From assembly GCF_030384665.1 (NCBI RefSeq), contig NC_083677.1, positions 682,001 to 746,000 on the forward strand: 64,000 bases of DNA, in the 5' to 3' direction. How positions within the stretch are numbered: position 1 is the first letter of the stretch; every line of letters begins with the position of its first letter. Below the pieces are notes generated by a model, which was given only the letters and a program-made list of their open reading frames with translations, was not told where the DNA came from and ran no database searches. This DNA is from Lodderomyces elongisporus. Taxonomy: Eukaryota > Ascomycota > Pichiomycetes > Serinales > Debaryomycetaceae. Of this stretch, positions 51,045-61,600 are shown one piece after another. Position numbers and translations under genes: made by a program.

Positions 51045-51713
51045 ATGAAATACTCCTCAATCGCTTCAGTCTTTGCTTTTACCTCCTCTGCTTTGGCAGC
51101 TGTTAGACAAGTGCAATTATTTGCCGAATCGGACAATGACGAAATCAGCGGTCAAGGTTTATCTTCAATCCACGAAGGTGCAGGTACAAACTATTTCTTT
51201 CTCGGTGAAGCTGGCCAAACTCTCCAGTACGACGACGAGGCTAGAAGCTTGTACATCACCTTGAACTCACAACCACCAGCACCACAACAATTGGCATTTC
51301 AAGGCCAATTCTTGGCGTTGACTGTGGCTCAAGGCGCATTATCAGTTGACATTCAAGAAGATGGTTCAGTCTCATTTGACGGCTCAGACTCTCTTTATGC
51401 TGCAAAGAATGTCGATGATCCATACAGATACTCTGAAAACTCATGGGCTGTTGTCAATACTGAATCAGATGGTGCTATCCCACTTAGAGTCCAAGCCAGG
51501 TTTGTTGGAGAAAACGAGGAAACCTCTTCTTCAACTGAAGAACCAACTGAAGAGCCAACTGAAGAGCCAACTGAAGGACCTACTCCAGCTCCTGTTGACA
51601 ACTCTACTACACCTGAAACCACTATTTCTACTTTTGAAGCTGCTGGTGTTAAGGTTAGCGGAGGCTTGTCCATTGCAGCTGTTGCTTTTGCTGCTCTTGG
51701 TTTAGCTTTTTAA
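51045..51713 (+). CDS. GPI-anchored cell-wall protein, RHD3/PGA30/PGA31 family, copy B
   Basis: 222 residues from the ATG at 51045. The frame extends to 50958, but those 29 residues are Phe/Leu-rich leader translation, and MKYSSIASVFAFTSSALA is a clean signal peptide aligned with copy A. The N-domain is close to copy A (EGAGTNYFFLGEAGQTLQYD; IQEDGSVSFDG; NVDDPYRYSE). The Cys-containing TTYCP segment of copy A is absent. Instead a short EEPTEEPTEEPTEGPTPAP linker leads to the GPI signal (GGLSIAAVAFAALGLAF). It is the shortest of the four and likely a wall mannoprotein. Confidence 0.88.
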   Translation: MKYSSIASVFAFTSSALAAVRQVQLFAESDNDEISGQGLSSIHEGAGTNYFFLGEAGQTLQYDDEARSLYITLNSQPPAPQQLAFQGQFLALTVAQGALSVDIQEDGSVSFDGSDSLYAAKNVDDPYRYSENSWAVVNTESDGAIPLRVQARFVGENEETSSSTEEPTEEPTEEPTEGPTPAPVDNSTTPETTISTFEAAGVKVSGGLSIAAVAFAALGLAF

Positions 51714-51941
51714 TAAAAAAACAACTATGAATACACAATATTTTTATCTTTTCTCTCTAGTTTTCCATTTGAAACTGTTGAAACTAATCTCCAAGACTGT
51801 TTTTTATTTACTAAACAATGTAATACAAATGAATGTATTTGAGCACAAACACACACACATATATATATGTATGACTTTGACAATGATTAGTAAATCTCAA
51901 AGAAATTGGCCCATTTCCTCTATTTTCTACATCATTACTAA
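51714..51941. terminator. Convergent 3' gap between copy B and the PPPY protein gene
   Basis: 228 bp, AT-rich, with ACACACACATATATATATG (about 51849-51868). No gene seen. Confidence 0.4.
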
Positions 51942-52934
51942 TTATATCCAACTTTGCACCAATTGCTCAAGTCTACTAATCTCAGCATCAAGTTCTTCGG
52001 GACTCATATTGTATATATTTCCATCACTAGTGTTTAAACTAATTCCAGAAGATAAAGTATCTCTTTGTGAATATGGTGGAGGCTGATCCAATTGTAATGC
52101 ATCTGCAAACAGTGGTGGTGCAGTACTATTTCCAGATAGCAGCAGATCTACTGAGCTGATAAGGCTAGTTGGAGTATACATAGAGCTATCTGCTTGATTT
52201 ATACTGGAAACAGTATAATTATCTGGGTTTCTTAAAAGGTTATTGGCTTCATCAACAAGATTATTGTCTATTCTTTGTTTCAGTTTTAATTGTTTTAGAT
52301 GCGATAGTTTGAATTTTCTGGTAAATGAAAAAGTAGAAGAAATACGTGGTCGTTGCACTTGCTCATTGGTGTGTAATATACTGGATGCTAAAGTTGTAGT
52401 TGTATTTGTATTTGATGCAAGTGCTGAATTCAGTTTATTACGTTTAGTAATGGTGCTCCAGGCTTGAGAAATCTTTTTTCCAGACAGACTTGACCGTAAT
52501 TTAGCAGTTGTAGTGGAAAGTAGATTTGGTCGATTTTCATTATTACCAACACTTTCACCACCAACATTAATACCACCACCATTGCTATATGTGTGGGTTT
52601 CTCCAATAGATATTGCAGTTGTGAAATTCCCTTGTGTTTGTGAAGATGTAAAACGTACATTGGAGTGATCATTACTTGTTCCTAGTATGGGTAACACTTG
52701 TGCACCATTTGCTATATTATTGACTCCATTGACTGTATTACTATATGCTTGATGATTATTCAATACTTCAATGTTGTGTTTGCACTGTCGTGCTATACGC
52801 AATTGATTCCTCACTCGTATCTTTTGCACAGTGATGAGCAAAAATATGAATGTTAGGATGTGTAGTATAATTCTTAACCCATAATCGATGCTATTGTTGA
52901 TACTTGTGACCAATCCACTTATCAATTGCAACAT
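51942..52934 (-). CDS. Single-pass membrane protein with PPPY motif, function unknown
   Basis: 330 residues. An N-terminal hydrophobic span (about 16-38: YGLRIILHILTFIFLLITV) is followed by basic residues (RVRNQLRIARQCK), predicting a cytosolic C-terminal domain. That domain is Ser/Asn/Thr-rich with a basic patch (RKFKLSHLKQLKLKQR). A PPPY motif (285-288, LDQPPPYSQRD) would be a WW-domain ligand, as in adaptors of the Rsp5 ubiquitin ligase. A C-terminal helix SPEELDAEISRLEQLVQSW ends the protein. No family recognised. It interrupts the plus-strand paralogue series on the opposite strand. Confidence 0.75.
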   Translation of the reverse strand: MLQLISGLVTSINNSIDYGLRIILHILTFIFLLITVQKIRVRNQLRIARQCKHNIEVLNNHQAYSNTVNGVNNIANGAQVLPILGTSNDHSNVRFTSSQTQGNFTTAISIGETHTYSNGGGINVGGESVGNNENRPNLLSTTTAKLRSSLSGKKISQAWSTITKRNKLNSALASNTNTTTTLASSILHTNEQVQRPRISSTFSFTRKFKLSHLKQLKLKQRIDNNLVDEANNLLRNPDNYTVSSINQADSSMYTPTSLISSVDLLLSGNSTAPPLFADALQLDQPPPYSQRDTLSSGISLNTSDGNIYNMSPEELDAEISRLEQLVQSWI

Positions 52935-54180
52935 GGCACTTTTTCAAAGGAAAGGAAAGGAAACGGAGACAAAGACAAAGATTAAGACAAAGAGGCAACA
53001 ACAATTGAAATTTGTGTGTATAGGGTGAGGGGGGAAGGTCTATAGTGTTTGCATCTAAAAAGTAGTCAACTATTATTAGCAACCATTTGTAGGATGACAA
53101 TCAAACTTTAGGTAGATGTTTTCTCTTTAATCTTTAATCCTTTATTTTGGTGCACTAGTTGCTTATAATTTGAAATTTATTTTTCTCTCTCCTATCCTTT
53201 TTTTTAGGTTATGACAAAAGGGTGGAAAAAAAGATAAATGTGCAAGGTATTGGTGTGCAATGTATATAACATCAAGATGCATATACAGTGTATATACTAC
53301 TGAAGATGTACCTCCCCTACTGAATCTGTAATAAAAAAGTAGTACAAAGTAAAGTCGTGTAAAATGTACCATTAGTTTATAGAAGTGCGTGATTAAAGAA
53401 AATAAATTACACAAAAAGAAAGGAAGGAAAATGCGGAGAAGTTGATCTGTCTGCTATAAAACAAATTAAAAATTATTAATAAAAAATAAAAAATAAAAAA
53501 AATAAAAAATAAAAAAATAAAAAAAATAAAAAAACTAAGAAAGAAACAACAATGAAATTCAGAGCCCAATGGTCATTGCAATCATCGAATGTTTTGGTGT
53601 CGGAATTGTTGTTGCTGTTGTTGGTGCTGGTGCTGTAGCTCAGATTCTTATTCTTTACGGGAAAGGTAAAGTAACAAGAGGAGGTGCAGTGTATCTGGGA
53701 TCCTCTTTAGTTAGGAGTCGTAAGAATCATTGCATATATATATATATTAGGAGGAAAGAGACATTGGTTGCAGTTACTTGCACCAATTTCAAGTATTTGT
53801 TTCCAACAATAACAACATAGTCAACACATTGTATACTCTATAATCTCTTCAATTTAATTCAATTTCCTAAATCTCTTTTTTTCTTTTTTTCTCTTTTTCT
53901 GTTTTCTGATTCTAGCAGTAAAGGGTATAGCCCCAAAAAAAATACACACTCCTCTAATTTATCTATAGTATGATATGTATACACAATACCCTGTAAATAA
54001 GTCTTTGATTAAAGAGATCAACTTTTATATATACCTTTTTTTTTTTTCAAATGAAAAAACAAACTGTTGAAATTTGAAGACATTGGAAAATTGTAGGCTC
54101 TTTTCCATTTCCTCTTGTGTGGGTTTGAATTGAGTTGCTGCTCCCATTTTAAGTGGGTTTGCACAGTAAAGTATCAATTC

Positions 54181-54192
54181 ATATATATATAC

Positions 54193-54223
<31 letters not shown>

Positions 54224-54277
54224 CATATATACATATACATATTACATATATACATATACATATATACATATACGTAT
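54181..54277. repeat. ATAC/AT microsatellite
   Basis: About 97 bp of alternating purine-pyrimidine CATATATACATATA-type repeats in non-coding DNA. Confidence 0.88.
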
Positions 54278-55056
54278 ATTTATTGTATAAAGTCACGAGT
54301 ATTTCTGTATAGAGAGTTTTTGTTTTTTTCTTTTTTTGCTGGAGAATACGAATACCCAATAGTGTGCACTGGTGCTACCATTGCCACTTATTGTTAACCA
54401 AATTGTTATATATGTAGTTGATGTTACCAAAAAAAAAAGGACTATATCGATTGCTATTAATATTTTTTTTAGGCCTAGAACCACAAACAGTAAACTTAGA
54501 AACACATTGTATTTCCTCTTCAATATTTTTTTCTTGAATATATTTATGCAATACGTTGCTAACTCTGACAGCAAAAACAACAACAGCAACAACAACAACA
54601 ACAACTTTGAGGTTTTAGATACATCAATGAAAGAACTTCTTTGCTAATGGCATATATGGCATGTTTTATTGGATGAACTAATTCTGATTGGTTCTAAACC
54701 TTCTTTCTCTCGTGTTTTTTATTTTTATTTAGTTTTTATTTTTTATTTGCATACTTTCTATATAGAGATTAAGGGATAAAACACAAGAAGAATACGCAGA
54801 TGAATTAAAATGTTCTATTCTCTTCTATGTATGAAAGAAAGGAGGAGTATATATACATGTATATGTATGTGTTTATTTGTTTATGCAATTTTACATTAGT
54901 TGAATGATCTGCACTTGAAAGAAATCAAACAAACAAACCAGTTGTATGTATATGTGGAGTAGGTTGGAAGAAAGGAAGGAAGAAAGGAAGTAGCGGGTTA
55001 GAAATTAAAAGGCAGATCATTTCCAATGTTGACATGGAACAATATGGAGTGTGCTT

Positions 55057-55091
55057 CATCTCCATCTCCATCTCCATCTCCATCTCCATCA
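55057..55091. repeat. CCATCT hexamer array
   Basis: About six copies of CATCTC / CCATCT in non-coding DNA upstream of copy C. Confidence 0.88.
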
Positions 55092-55542
55092 TCTTTCTTT
55101 CTTTCTTATTTTTTGTTTTATTTCTGTCAATGTACAGAGACAAATTCTATTTTTGGAAGTCATGACCGATTTGTTTTTTCTTTTGTTTTTTCTTCTTTAA
55201 TTACTGTGCCAAGGCCCCATAGAGTAGAATCGGCGAGGGAAATGAGTCTGGGTTTTAGATTGAAGTGGTGGGAGAGGACAAAGTAAGGTTAATGTTTGTT
55301 CTGTTGATTGGGTGCATCAAAACTTTATTTTTATATTTTATTTTATATTTTATATTTTATATTTTATTTATGAGAAGAAGTTCGTAACGGAATTAAAAGC
55401 CCTGAATTTACGAAAACAATTGTCTTTACAAAGTCTTCTTTTTTTTCTTTTTCCTTTTTGTTTTTGTTTTTGTTTTTGTGGCAAGTAACTTTTTTAGATT
55501 AATTTTGAAGAACCCTTTTTTGTTGGTTATATATGAAATGTA

Positions 55543-55555
55543 CACGTGACACGTG
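55543..55555. promoter_or_regulatory. Two adjacent CACGTG boxes
   Basis: CACGTG at 55543-55548 and 55550-55555, 7 bp apart, in ACACGTGACACGTGA. E-box sites for bHLH factors such as Cbf1. About 1.65 kb upstream of copy C, so the target is uncertain. Confidence 0.35.
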
Positions 55556-56936
55556 AACTTGTATAGTCTTTGATATAAACATAAACTAATCTACTTGAAT
55601 CTCTGTCAATTCTCTATATATAGTGATATTTTGACAAGACAAACAATATACAAACAATACACAAACTATATAAAATGAATCACGAGATAAAAGTGGGGAG
55701 TTAGTTGCATAAAGTTTCTTTTAATTTTTTATTTTTATTACTGAACAGATAAGCAAACTACCCTTGTACTGATCAACTTTAAGTAAAAAAATAAATTTAA
55801 TGTAAATACTGAAAGGTTTTAAAAATAGAATATTGGTTGCAACACAACCAATGGTAATAAAGTGTAGAAACACGAAAAAAGAAAAAAAGAAATACAAATA
55901 CAAACACAAATACACTTACAAACACTTCACTCAACCAGTGTTGACGAATTGAGTAAAACACAACAAACACTAGAAGACTCAACTAAATAACTTTGGAGAA
56001 AAAAGGAAAAGACAAAGCCAAGATACTCAGAAATGAACCATCAGGTTCAATTACTAGTCTGTTTTTTACTTTTGTTCTTCTCTCTCTACTCTTTTGCTTT
56101 CCTAGCTTCAGTAACATATACCTGGATCCCATTGATAAACCATTTGTTTTTTTTTTTTTGGTCTTTGCAGTCATGCTACTCTTGCAGATAATCAGGTGGG
56201 GGAATTGTAAGTCTCTATCTTCAAATGCAGCATCAGCATAAGCACCACCATCACCATCACTTGCCAAGATTATCAATTGAACACACGGCTATTGCAAATC
56301 TTCTACTCCTACACAAGTTCAAACAACAATAAGCCAATCACTTTCTTTCCCCTTCACCTACCACTTTCCCCAAACTCTCTCATTTTCTATCTTCTTTTTC
56401 TTCTTTCTCTGGTTCTAGCAGAAGGGATGACCTCTAGCAAATGGTTTCTTTTTCCTCTTTTCTCTTTTCTTTTTAACTTTTCTCTAATCTTCATGCACTC
56501 CTCCTTCTCCTTGTACATTGTATTTTAATAAAGCAAACTTCACACATTATCGCCAATAGTATCAACTTTTAAATATCTGTACTCTAGAGGATAAGTTGAT
56601 ACTACGTAAAGGAAAAGATGGAAAGAGAAATCAAAGAACAATAACAAACAAAAAAAATTAAACAAAATAAAGTTTACTGTATATGCGTGCTATTTTTAGC
56701 AACTAGTATATCGACTGCAAAACACACTCACAATCATACAGAATACCCCGAATCTCACAATATAGAGTGAGGAGACAAAAATGATCAATAAACAAAGAAC
56801 AAAGGTATGTTGCTCCCTCTTTCCAATATACCATTGAACTTAGAAGAGTCAAAAAAAAAAGAGAATAAGAACATGCAAAGCAAAATACAAAGACAACAAC
56901 AGCACTAATGGTGTAATTGAGAGATTGAAATTTGTC

Positions 56937-56944
56937 TATAAAAG
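56937..56944 (+). promoter_or_regulatory. TATA box of copy C
   Basis: TATAAAAG, 259-266 bp upstream of the copy C ATG, within TTTGTCTATAAAAGGAGG. The same TTTGTCTATAAA occurs upstream of copy D. A 5' leader of roughly 150-200 nt, A/C-rich, is implied. Confidence 0.55.
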
Positions 56945-57202
56945 GAGGTACAATTCCCCAAAAAATTAATCAACTTATCTGGAATAATTGTTCATCCTTC
57001 TCTTCTCTATCACCACTTAAAACAAAAACAATTAAAAAACGAAAAAAGACAAAGAGATAAAAGTAAATACAATTTTGCAACCATTTATTTTATTTTATTC
57101 AAAGCTCACAACTTGTTAACAAGAACCAATTACAGTTAAATACTAAACATACAACAACAACATAGACAACAAAGACAAGAGAATAAAAAAACATCATCAA
57201 CA

Positions 57203-58675
57203 ATGAAGTCTGGTTTACTCGCTTTGGCAACAGCAGCTGCTTTGTTTCCAACAACTATGGGTGCTGTGAGAGATGTTCACTTGTTTGCACAATCTGAGGA
57301 TGAAGATGTTGATGGTAAAGGATTGTACTTGGCACACAAGGGCAAAGGTATTCACAATTTCTTTTTGGGAACACCACAAAAGCTTAGCTATGATGATGAG
57401 AAAAAAACTTTGCTTGTTGATATGGGCAAGAATCAACCAAATGAACATTTGTTTGACTATATTGGTGAAATATTGGGTTTAGCCGTTGGTTCAGGTCCAT
57501 TGTCTGCCGAGATCCTTGAAGACGGCTCTGTTGTGTTTGCCGGTATGGATACACTTTCAGCTTCAAAAAATGGCAACGCAAGAAAGAATCAACTTGTTGG
57601 AGTTAACAACAATTGGGCTCCAGCAGATACAACGGTTCCTTTGGGAATCAGAGCTGTTTTTGGCTCTAGAAACATGAAAAAACGTGCTGATGAAGATGAA
57701 GAGAATCCAACTGATCCTGAGAATCCTGAGGATCCAGAGAACCCAACTGACCCAGAAGATCCAACTGACCCAGAGAACCCAACTGACCCAGAAGACCCTA
57801 CTGACCCAGAAGACCCTACTGATCCTGAAGACCCTACTGATCCTGAAGACCCAACTGATCCTGAGAACCCAACTGATCCTGAAGACCCAACTGATCCTGA
57901 GAACCCAACTGACCCAGAAGATCCAACTGACCCAGAGAACCCAACTGACCCAGAAGACCCTACTGACCCAGAAGACCCTACTGACCCAGAAGATCCAACT
58001 GATCCAGAAGACCCTACTGACCCAGAAGATCCAACTGACCCAGAAGACCCTACTGATCCAGAAGATCCAACTGACCCAGAAGACCCTACTGATCCAGAAG
58101 ATCCTACTGACCCAGAAGATCCAACTGATCCAGAAGATCCAACTGATCCAGAAGACCCAACCGATCCAGAAGATCCAGAAGACCCAACTGACCCCGAAGA
58201 CCCAACCGATCCAGAAGACCCAACTGATCCTGATGATCCAACTAACCCAGAGGACCCAGAAGACCCTACTGAGCCAACCGAGACTGAAGAGCCATCACCA
58301 GAACCACCTATTACTTACACTACATCCTCTACTGTTACCACGTACACTACTTACTGTCCCGAACCTACCACGTTAACATTAACTGTGTGTGAAGATTATT
58401 GTCACCAAACTACTTATACAGTTGAGAAGCCTGGTACCATTACTGTTACTAATGTGCAAGTTCCACCTTCCCCAACCGTAACTCCAATCCCCACACCAAT
58501 TGAGCCTCCTAAAGAGAATAAAGAACCACCAAAAGATAATGGAAACCAAGTTGGTAATCAAGGTGGTAATCAAGGTGGTAATCAAGGTGGTAACCCCCCA
58601 AGTGGTGGCTATTGTCAAAAAGGTGACGGCAAGGGTAATTGCTGCTGTTGCTGCTGTTGCTGCAACAACAGCTAA
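57203..58675 (+). CDS. Secreted family paralogue, copy C: Kex2 site, hexapeptide repeats, eight-Cys tail
   Basis: 490 residues. Signal peptide about 1-20 (MKSGLLALATAAALFPTTMG). N-domain (about 21-155) homologous to copies A and B (GKGIHNFFLG, YDDEKKTLLVD, ILEDGSVVFAG). KKR (159-161) before ADEDEE is a Kex2-type site. A repeat domain of about thirty TDPEDP/TDPENP hexapeptides follows, then TTYCPEPTTLTLTVC as in copy A, a Pro-rich linker, four GNQG units, and the end GYCQKGDGKGN followed by Cys480-487 and NNS. There is no hydrophobic GPI signal, so the protein is predicted secreted or disulfide-linked. Family membership is clear; the role is unknown. Confidence 0.87.
   Translation: MKSGLLALATAAALFPTTMGAVRDVHLFAQSEDEDVDGKGLYLAHKGKGIHNFFLGTPQKLSYDDEKKTLLVDMGKNQPNEHLFDYIGEILGLAVGSGPLSAEILEDGSVVFAGMDTLSASKNGNARKNQLVGVNNNWAPADTTVPLGIRAVFGSRNMKKRADEDEENPTDPENPEDPENPTDPEDPTDPENPTDPEDPTDPEDPTDPEDPTDPEDPTDPENPTDPEDPTDPENPTDPEDPTDPENPTDPEDPTDPEDPTDPEDPTDPEDPTDPEDPTDPEDPTDPEDPTDPEDPTDPEDPTDPEDPTDPEDPTDPEDPTDPEDPEDPTDPEDPTDPEDPTDPDDPTNPEDPEDPTEPTETEEPSPEPPITYTTSSTVTTYTTYCPEPTTLTLTVCEDYCHQTTYTVEKPGTITVTNVQVPPSPTVTPIPTPIEPPKENKEPPKDNGNQVGNQGGNQGGNQGGNPPSGGYCQKGDGKGNCCCCCCCCNNS
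57710..58275 (+). repeat. 18-nt coding minisatellite (TDPEDP/TDPENP)
   Basis: Roughly thirty copies of an 18-nt unit such as CCAACTGACCCAGAAGAC, with synonymous ACT/CCT/GAT/GAC variation and PEN/PED alternation in the first third. In frame in copy C; strongly acidic, Pro-rich. Confidence 0.92.
58640..58663 (+). other. Eight consecutive Cys codons at the C-terminus of copy C
   Basis: TGC/TGT octet, codons 480-487, four codons before the stop (three residues NNS and TAA). Replaces the GPI signal of copies A and B. Confidence 0.95.
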
Positions 58676-61600
58676 GTGAATACTTAGTAAAGCGTGCCGC
58701 TGAAGAGTATCCCAAGGTGTGTGTGTGTGTGTGTGTGTTTATTTTTGGCTGATACTTGGTTCTCCCCTTTTTTTTTTTCTACTTGTCCATTTTTTTCTTT
58801 TGCTATTTTTGCTATTTTTCTTTATTTTGAAATTGTTTTTTTTCCAGTTATTTTTATTATCATAATCATTATCAGGGTTTGTCCTGTAATGATTATGACT
58901 ATGACCATGACTTTGATGATGCTACGATGCATATGATACCCAACATTCCTTTTTTATTTCAAAGTTACATTCTTCGCTGCTTTGTTAGTTATTAGTTATC
59001 AGTTTTTATTTTTTTCTTTACTACTTATCTTTCTATTTTTTTTATTAAGTATATTTTGCAGTACAGAAAAATCCCGTTTGATATGAGACTCAGCAGAGTT
59101 GTAGTTTTTTTTTCTTCTCAATATTTGTATTGTAGAGTATGAACAACAGTGTTTTTGTTGTCTTTGTTCAATTTTGGAGATGTTTCTACTGAAGCATATT
59201 TTTAGAGGTGTTTCTTCCAATCTTTCCTTACTTTTTTTGTAAACACAATACAATGGAAAAGGCACGTGAAAGTTTTTGGTAATTCAATTCTTGCACACCT
59301 AGAGATATCTCGCTTTTAACATAGCTTTGTATATGTCACAAAAACTTGGAAATATTTTTGGAGTGAAGTATAAGTTATGGTTCTTTTTTTCTTAGATGAT
59401 AAAAATTGTAAGGGAGGGAGGAAGAGGGGAAAAGTATAGCATGTCACATGTTCATAAAGTCTAGAGCCTTTAGTGTGAATAATAATATATATATATAGAA
59501 TATAATATAAAAAGGAATGACCCACAAGATTGAGTTCAGAAACAGCCGTGCCAAGAACTTGATATCTATAATTTTAAGTGTATATATATCTCTATATATA
59601 TATATATATATCGAAATCTTGGCGATATAACCATTTTCAGATGCCGATCGTTTTCAACAAGGCAACACAACACAAAACAAAATTGTTTTTTTCATGTGTA
59701 CGATTGTTGTTCAACAGTGCAAATTCTCCCCCTTCTTTATCACCCTAAATCACCACAGAAGAATGGTTGGCGTACTCAATTATATAGTTTTCACGTACTA
59801 TACTCTTTCCTGACAGCTTCAATCAATAATACCTCCTCCACACACTCATCACCCATATGCTAGAACAAGTATTTATTTACAACACACGTAGGAACATTTA
59901 TATAATAATTACAATTGATTTTAATGGACTAAATCTTTGGTTCTGGATCTTTTTCTTCTTTTTTTTTGTATGAGAAAAAATTTCGGTTCTTTTGTGCTCT
60001 AATTTCAAGATCTTCAACGAAAAAGAAATTCTATTAACAACAACAACAACAACAGCCACATATATTTTTAGGATCCCGATCGACGGTGAAGAGCTCCATG
60101 CAATGCAACTTTAAATCTTTTGGTAGTACAAAACAGAATAAAGCAAATAGTAGGGAAATGTAACACAAACAAGTTTTTGTTTGCCTTATTGTTTCCATTT
60201 ACGAGACAAAATTCACAAAAGAAAAAAAGCAAAAAAAAAAAAGAAAAAGAAAGGATTTACAACCAAGAGAGCAGCACCAACAGCAGCACCAACAGTGTTA
60301 GGCATTATCAGCCTTTTACACAGATACACTACGATACTTTGTTCTTATATTGTTGGTAAGAACTAGAATACATTGAGTACACACACAAAAAAATAAAAAA
60401 ACAAAACAGAATGGATTAATTCGTGTAAAGATATATATATATAATATATATATATTGGAATTAACACAAAAATGGGGTATTAATTGTTTGCGGGGAACAT
60501 CACAGTAAAATGTTTTGCTAACTTTTAATTGAATAGCCAAAAGAGGTATTATATACGAACGAACACATTTTGGTATTTTAATTAAGTGGCTGCAATATAA
60601 GGCTAAGACTTATACTGAAATTTACACAGTTTCTCTCCGCCCCCTCATTTCTAGAAATAAGAAATAAGAAATTAGAAGAAGAAGAAGAGGAAGAAGAAGA
60701 AGAAAAACAACGACAACAACGACAAACAAAGCAAAATACAGGGTCCAAGCCAACAATCTTACATTGTAGTCAAACCCCAAAACAAAGAAAGAGCTGAAAA
60801 GACAATGGCTAGTAATACTGGACTTGGTAAGGTAATTCCATAAAGCTTTGTTTTAACTCAATGTATACATAAATAAATATAAATAAATATAAATATAAAT
60901 ATATATATATTTATAGATACAACCAATTGATTTCCACGCCACCCCCTTTTTGCCATGCATTGGAACAAGTTAAAATATTGGCCAGAGAAAATGACCTAGA
61001 CTTTACACCCTAAATTTTCTATTAAGTTGAAAAACACCCCTTCTTTTTTTAACATTAAATTTTATTGATTTTTTTACATTATTCAATTCTTTATTTTATT
61101 TTCTTTCTTAATGTAGACATTCCTTTTTTTTCTTTTTTTGGTTGATTGAGATACGGCGTTTCTTCTAGTTATACCAAAACAAAATACGTACACCAGGCGT
61201 TTAATTGATTGACCATTTACCTAATACACATTATTTCACAAATTATATTTATTATTTATTTGGTGGTAAATACCTATCGTAAACTCTCTTACTTCCTTAG
61301 TAATTCTTATTGGCAAATTAAAAAAAAAAAGAAAAAAGATATATACGGAGTTGACAATGTTGTTATTAATAGCAACTTTTGCCTTGGGATGGAGAGAATC
61401 TTTCTTGCAGCAATCCAAAACAAAGTATAAAAAAAAATAATTGTCTGGACATTTGCTTTACAAAAAAGTTGAGCTCTTACAGATACGAAGTTAGTGCTGA
61501 TGTCAGATGTTGGTGTCAGGTGTTGGGTGTTGATGATCATAAAGAGTGACTCTATTCGAATCGAGTAGTTTTTACATAGTGACTTCACCGCCTTAGTTCT

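Larger units (their letters stand above)
52935..57202. other. 4.3-kb gene-free region before copy C
   Basis: No supported gene. It holds AAAAATAAAA repeats (53475-53535), an AT/ATAC array (54181-54277), a CCATCT hexamer array (about 55057-55091), TTTTATATTTTA repeats (about 55330-55370), paired CACGTG sites (55543-55555) and a TATAAAAG box (56937-56944). Short open frames inside are low in complexity or lack ATG starts. Confidence 0.5.

Noticed and set aside
53551..53820. Short plus-strand frames starting MKFRAQWSLQ and MVIAIIECFG
   Set aside because: The first is 28 codons ending at TAG; the second has Val/Gly-rich then Ile/Tyr AT-repeat composition. Neither shows family features.
55993..56241. 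Overlapping hydrophobic plus-strand and basic minus-strand frames
   Set aside because: The plus frame begins with TTG, not ATG; hydrophobicity comes from T-rich tracts. The two strands mirror each other and neither is convincing.
57684..58376. Plus-strand 230-residue open frame overlapping copy C
   Set aside because: Second-frame shadow of the 18-nt repeat, giving only Ile/Leu/Thr/Gln periodicity; it lacks a separate promoter or homologous context.
60793..61012. Possible spliced micro-gene (MASNTGLGK, then intron to an AG near 60917)
   Set aside because: The phase-0 join gives only 18 more residues before a stop, and the longer downstream frame needs a phase that the GTAAGG/GTAATT donors do not supply. 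No branch site was found.
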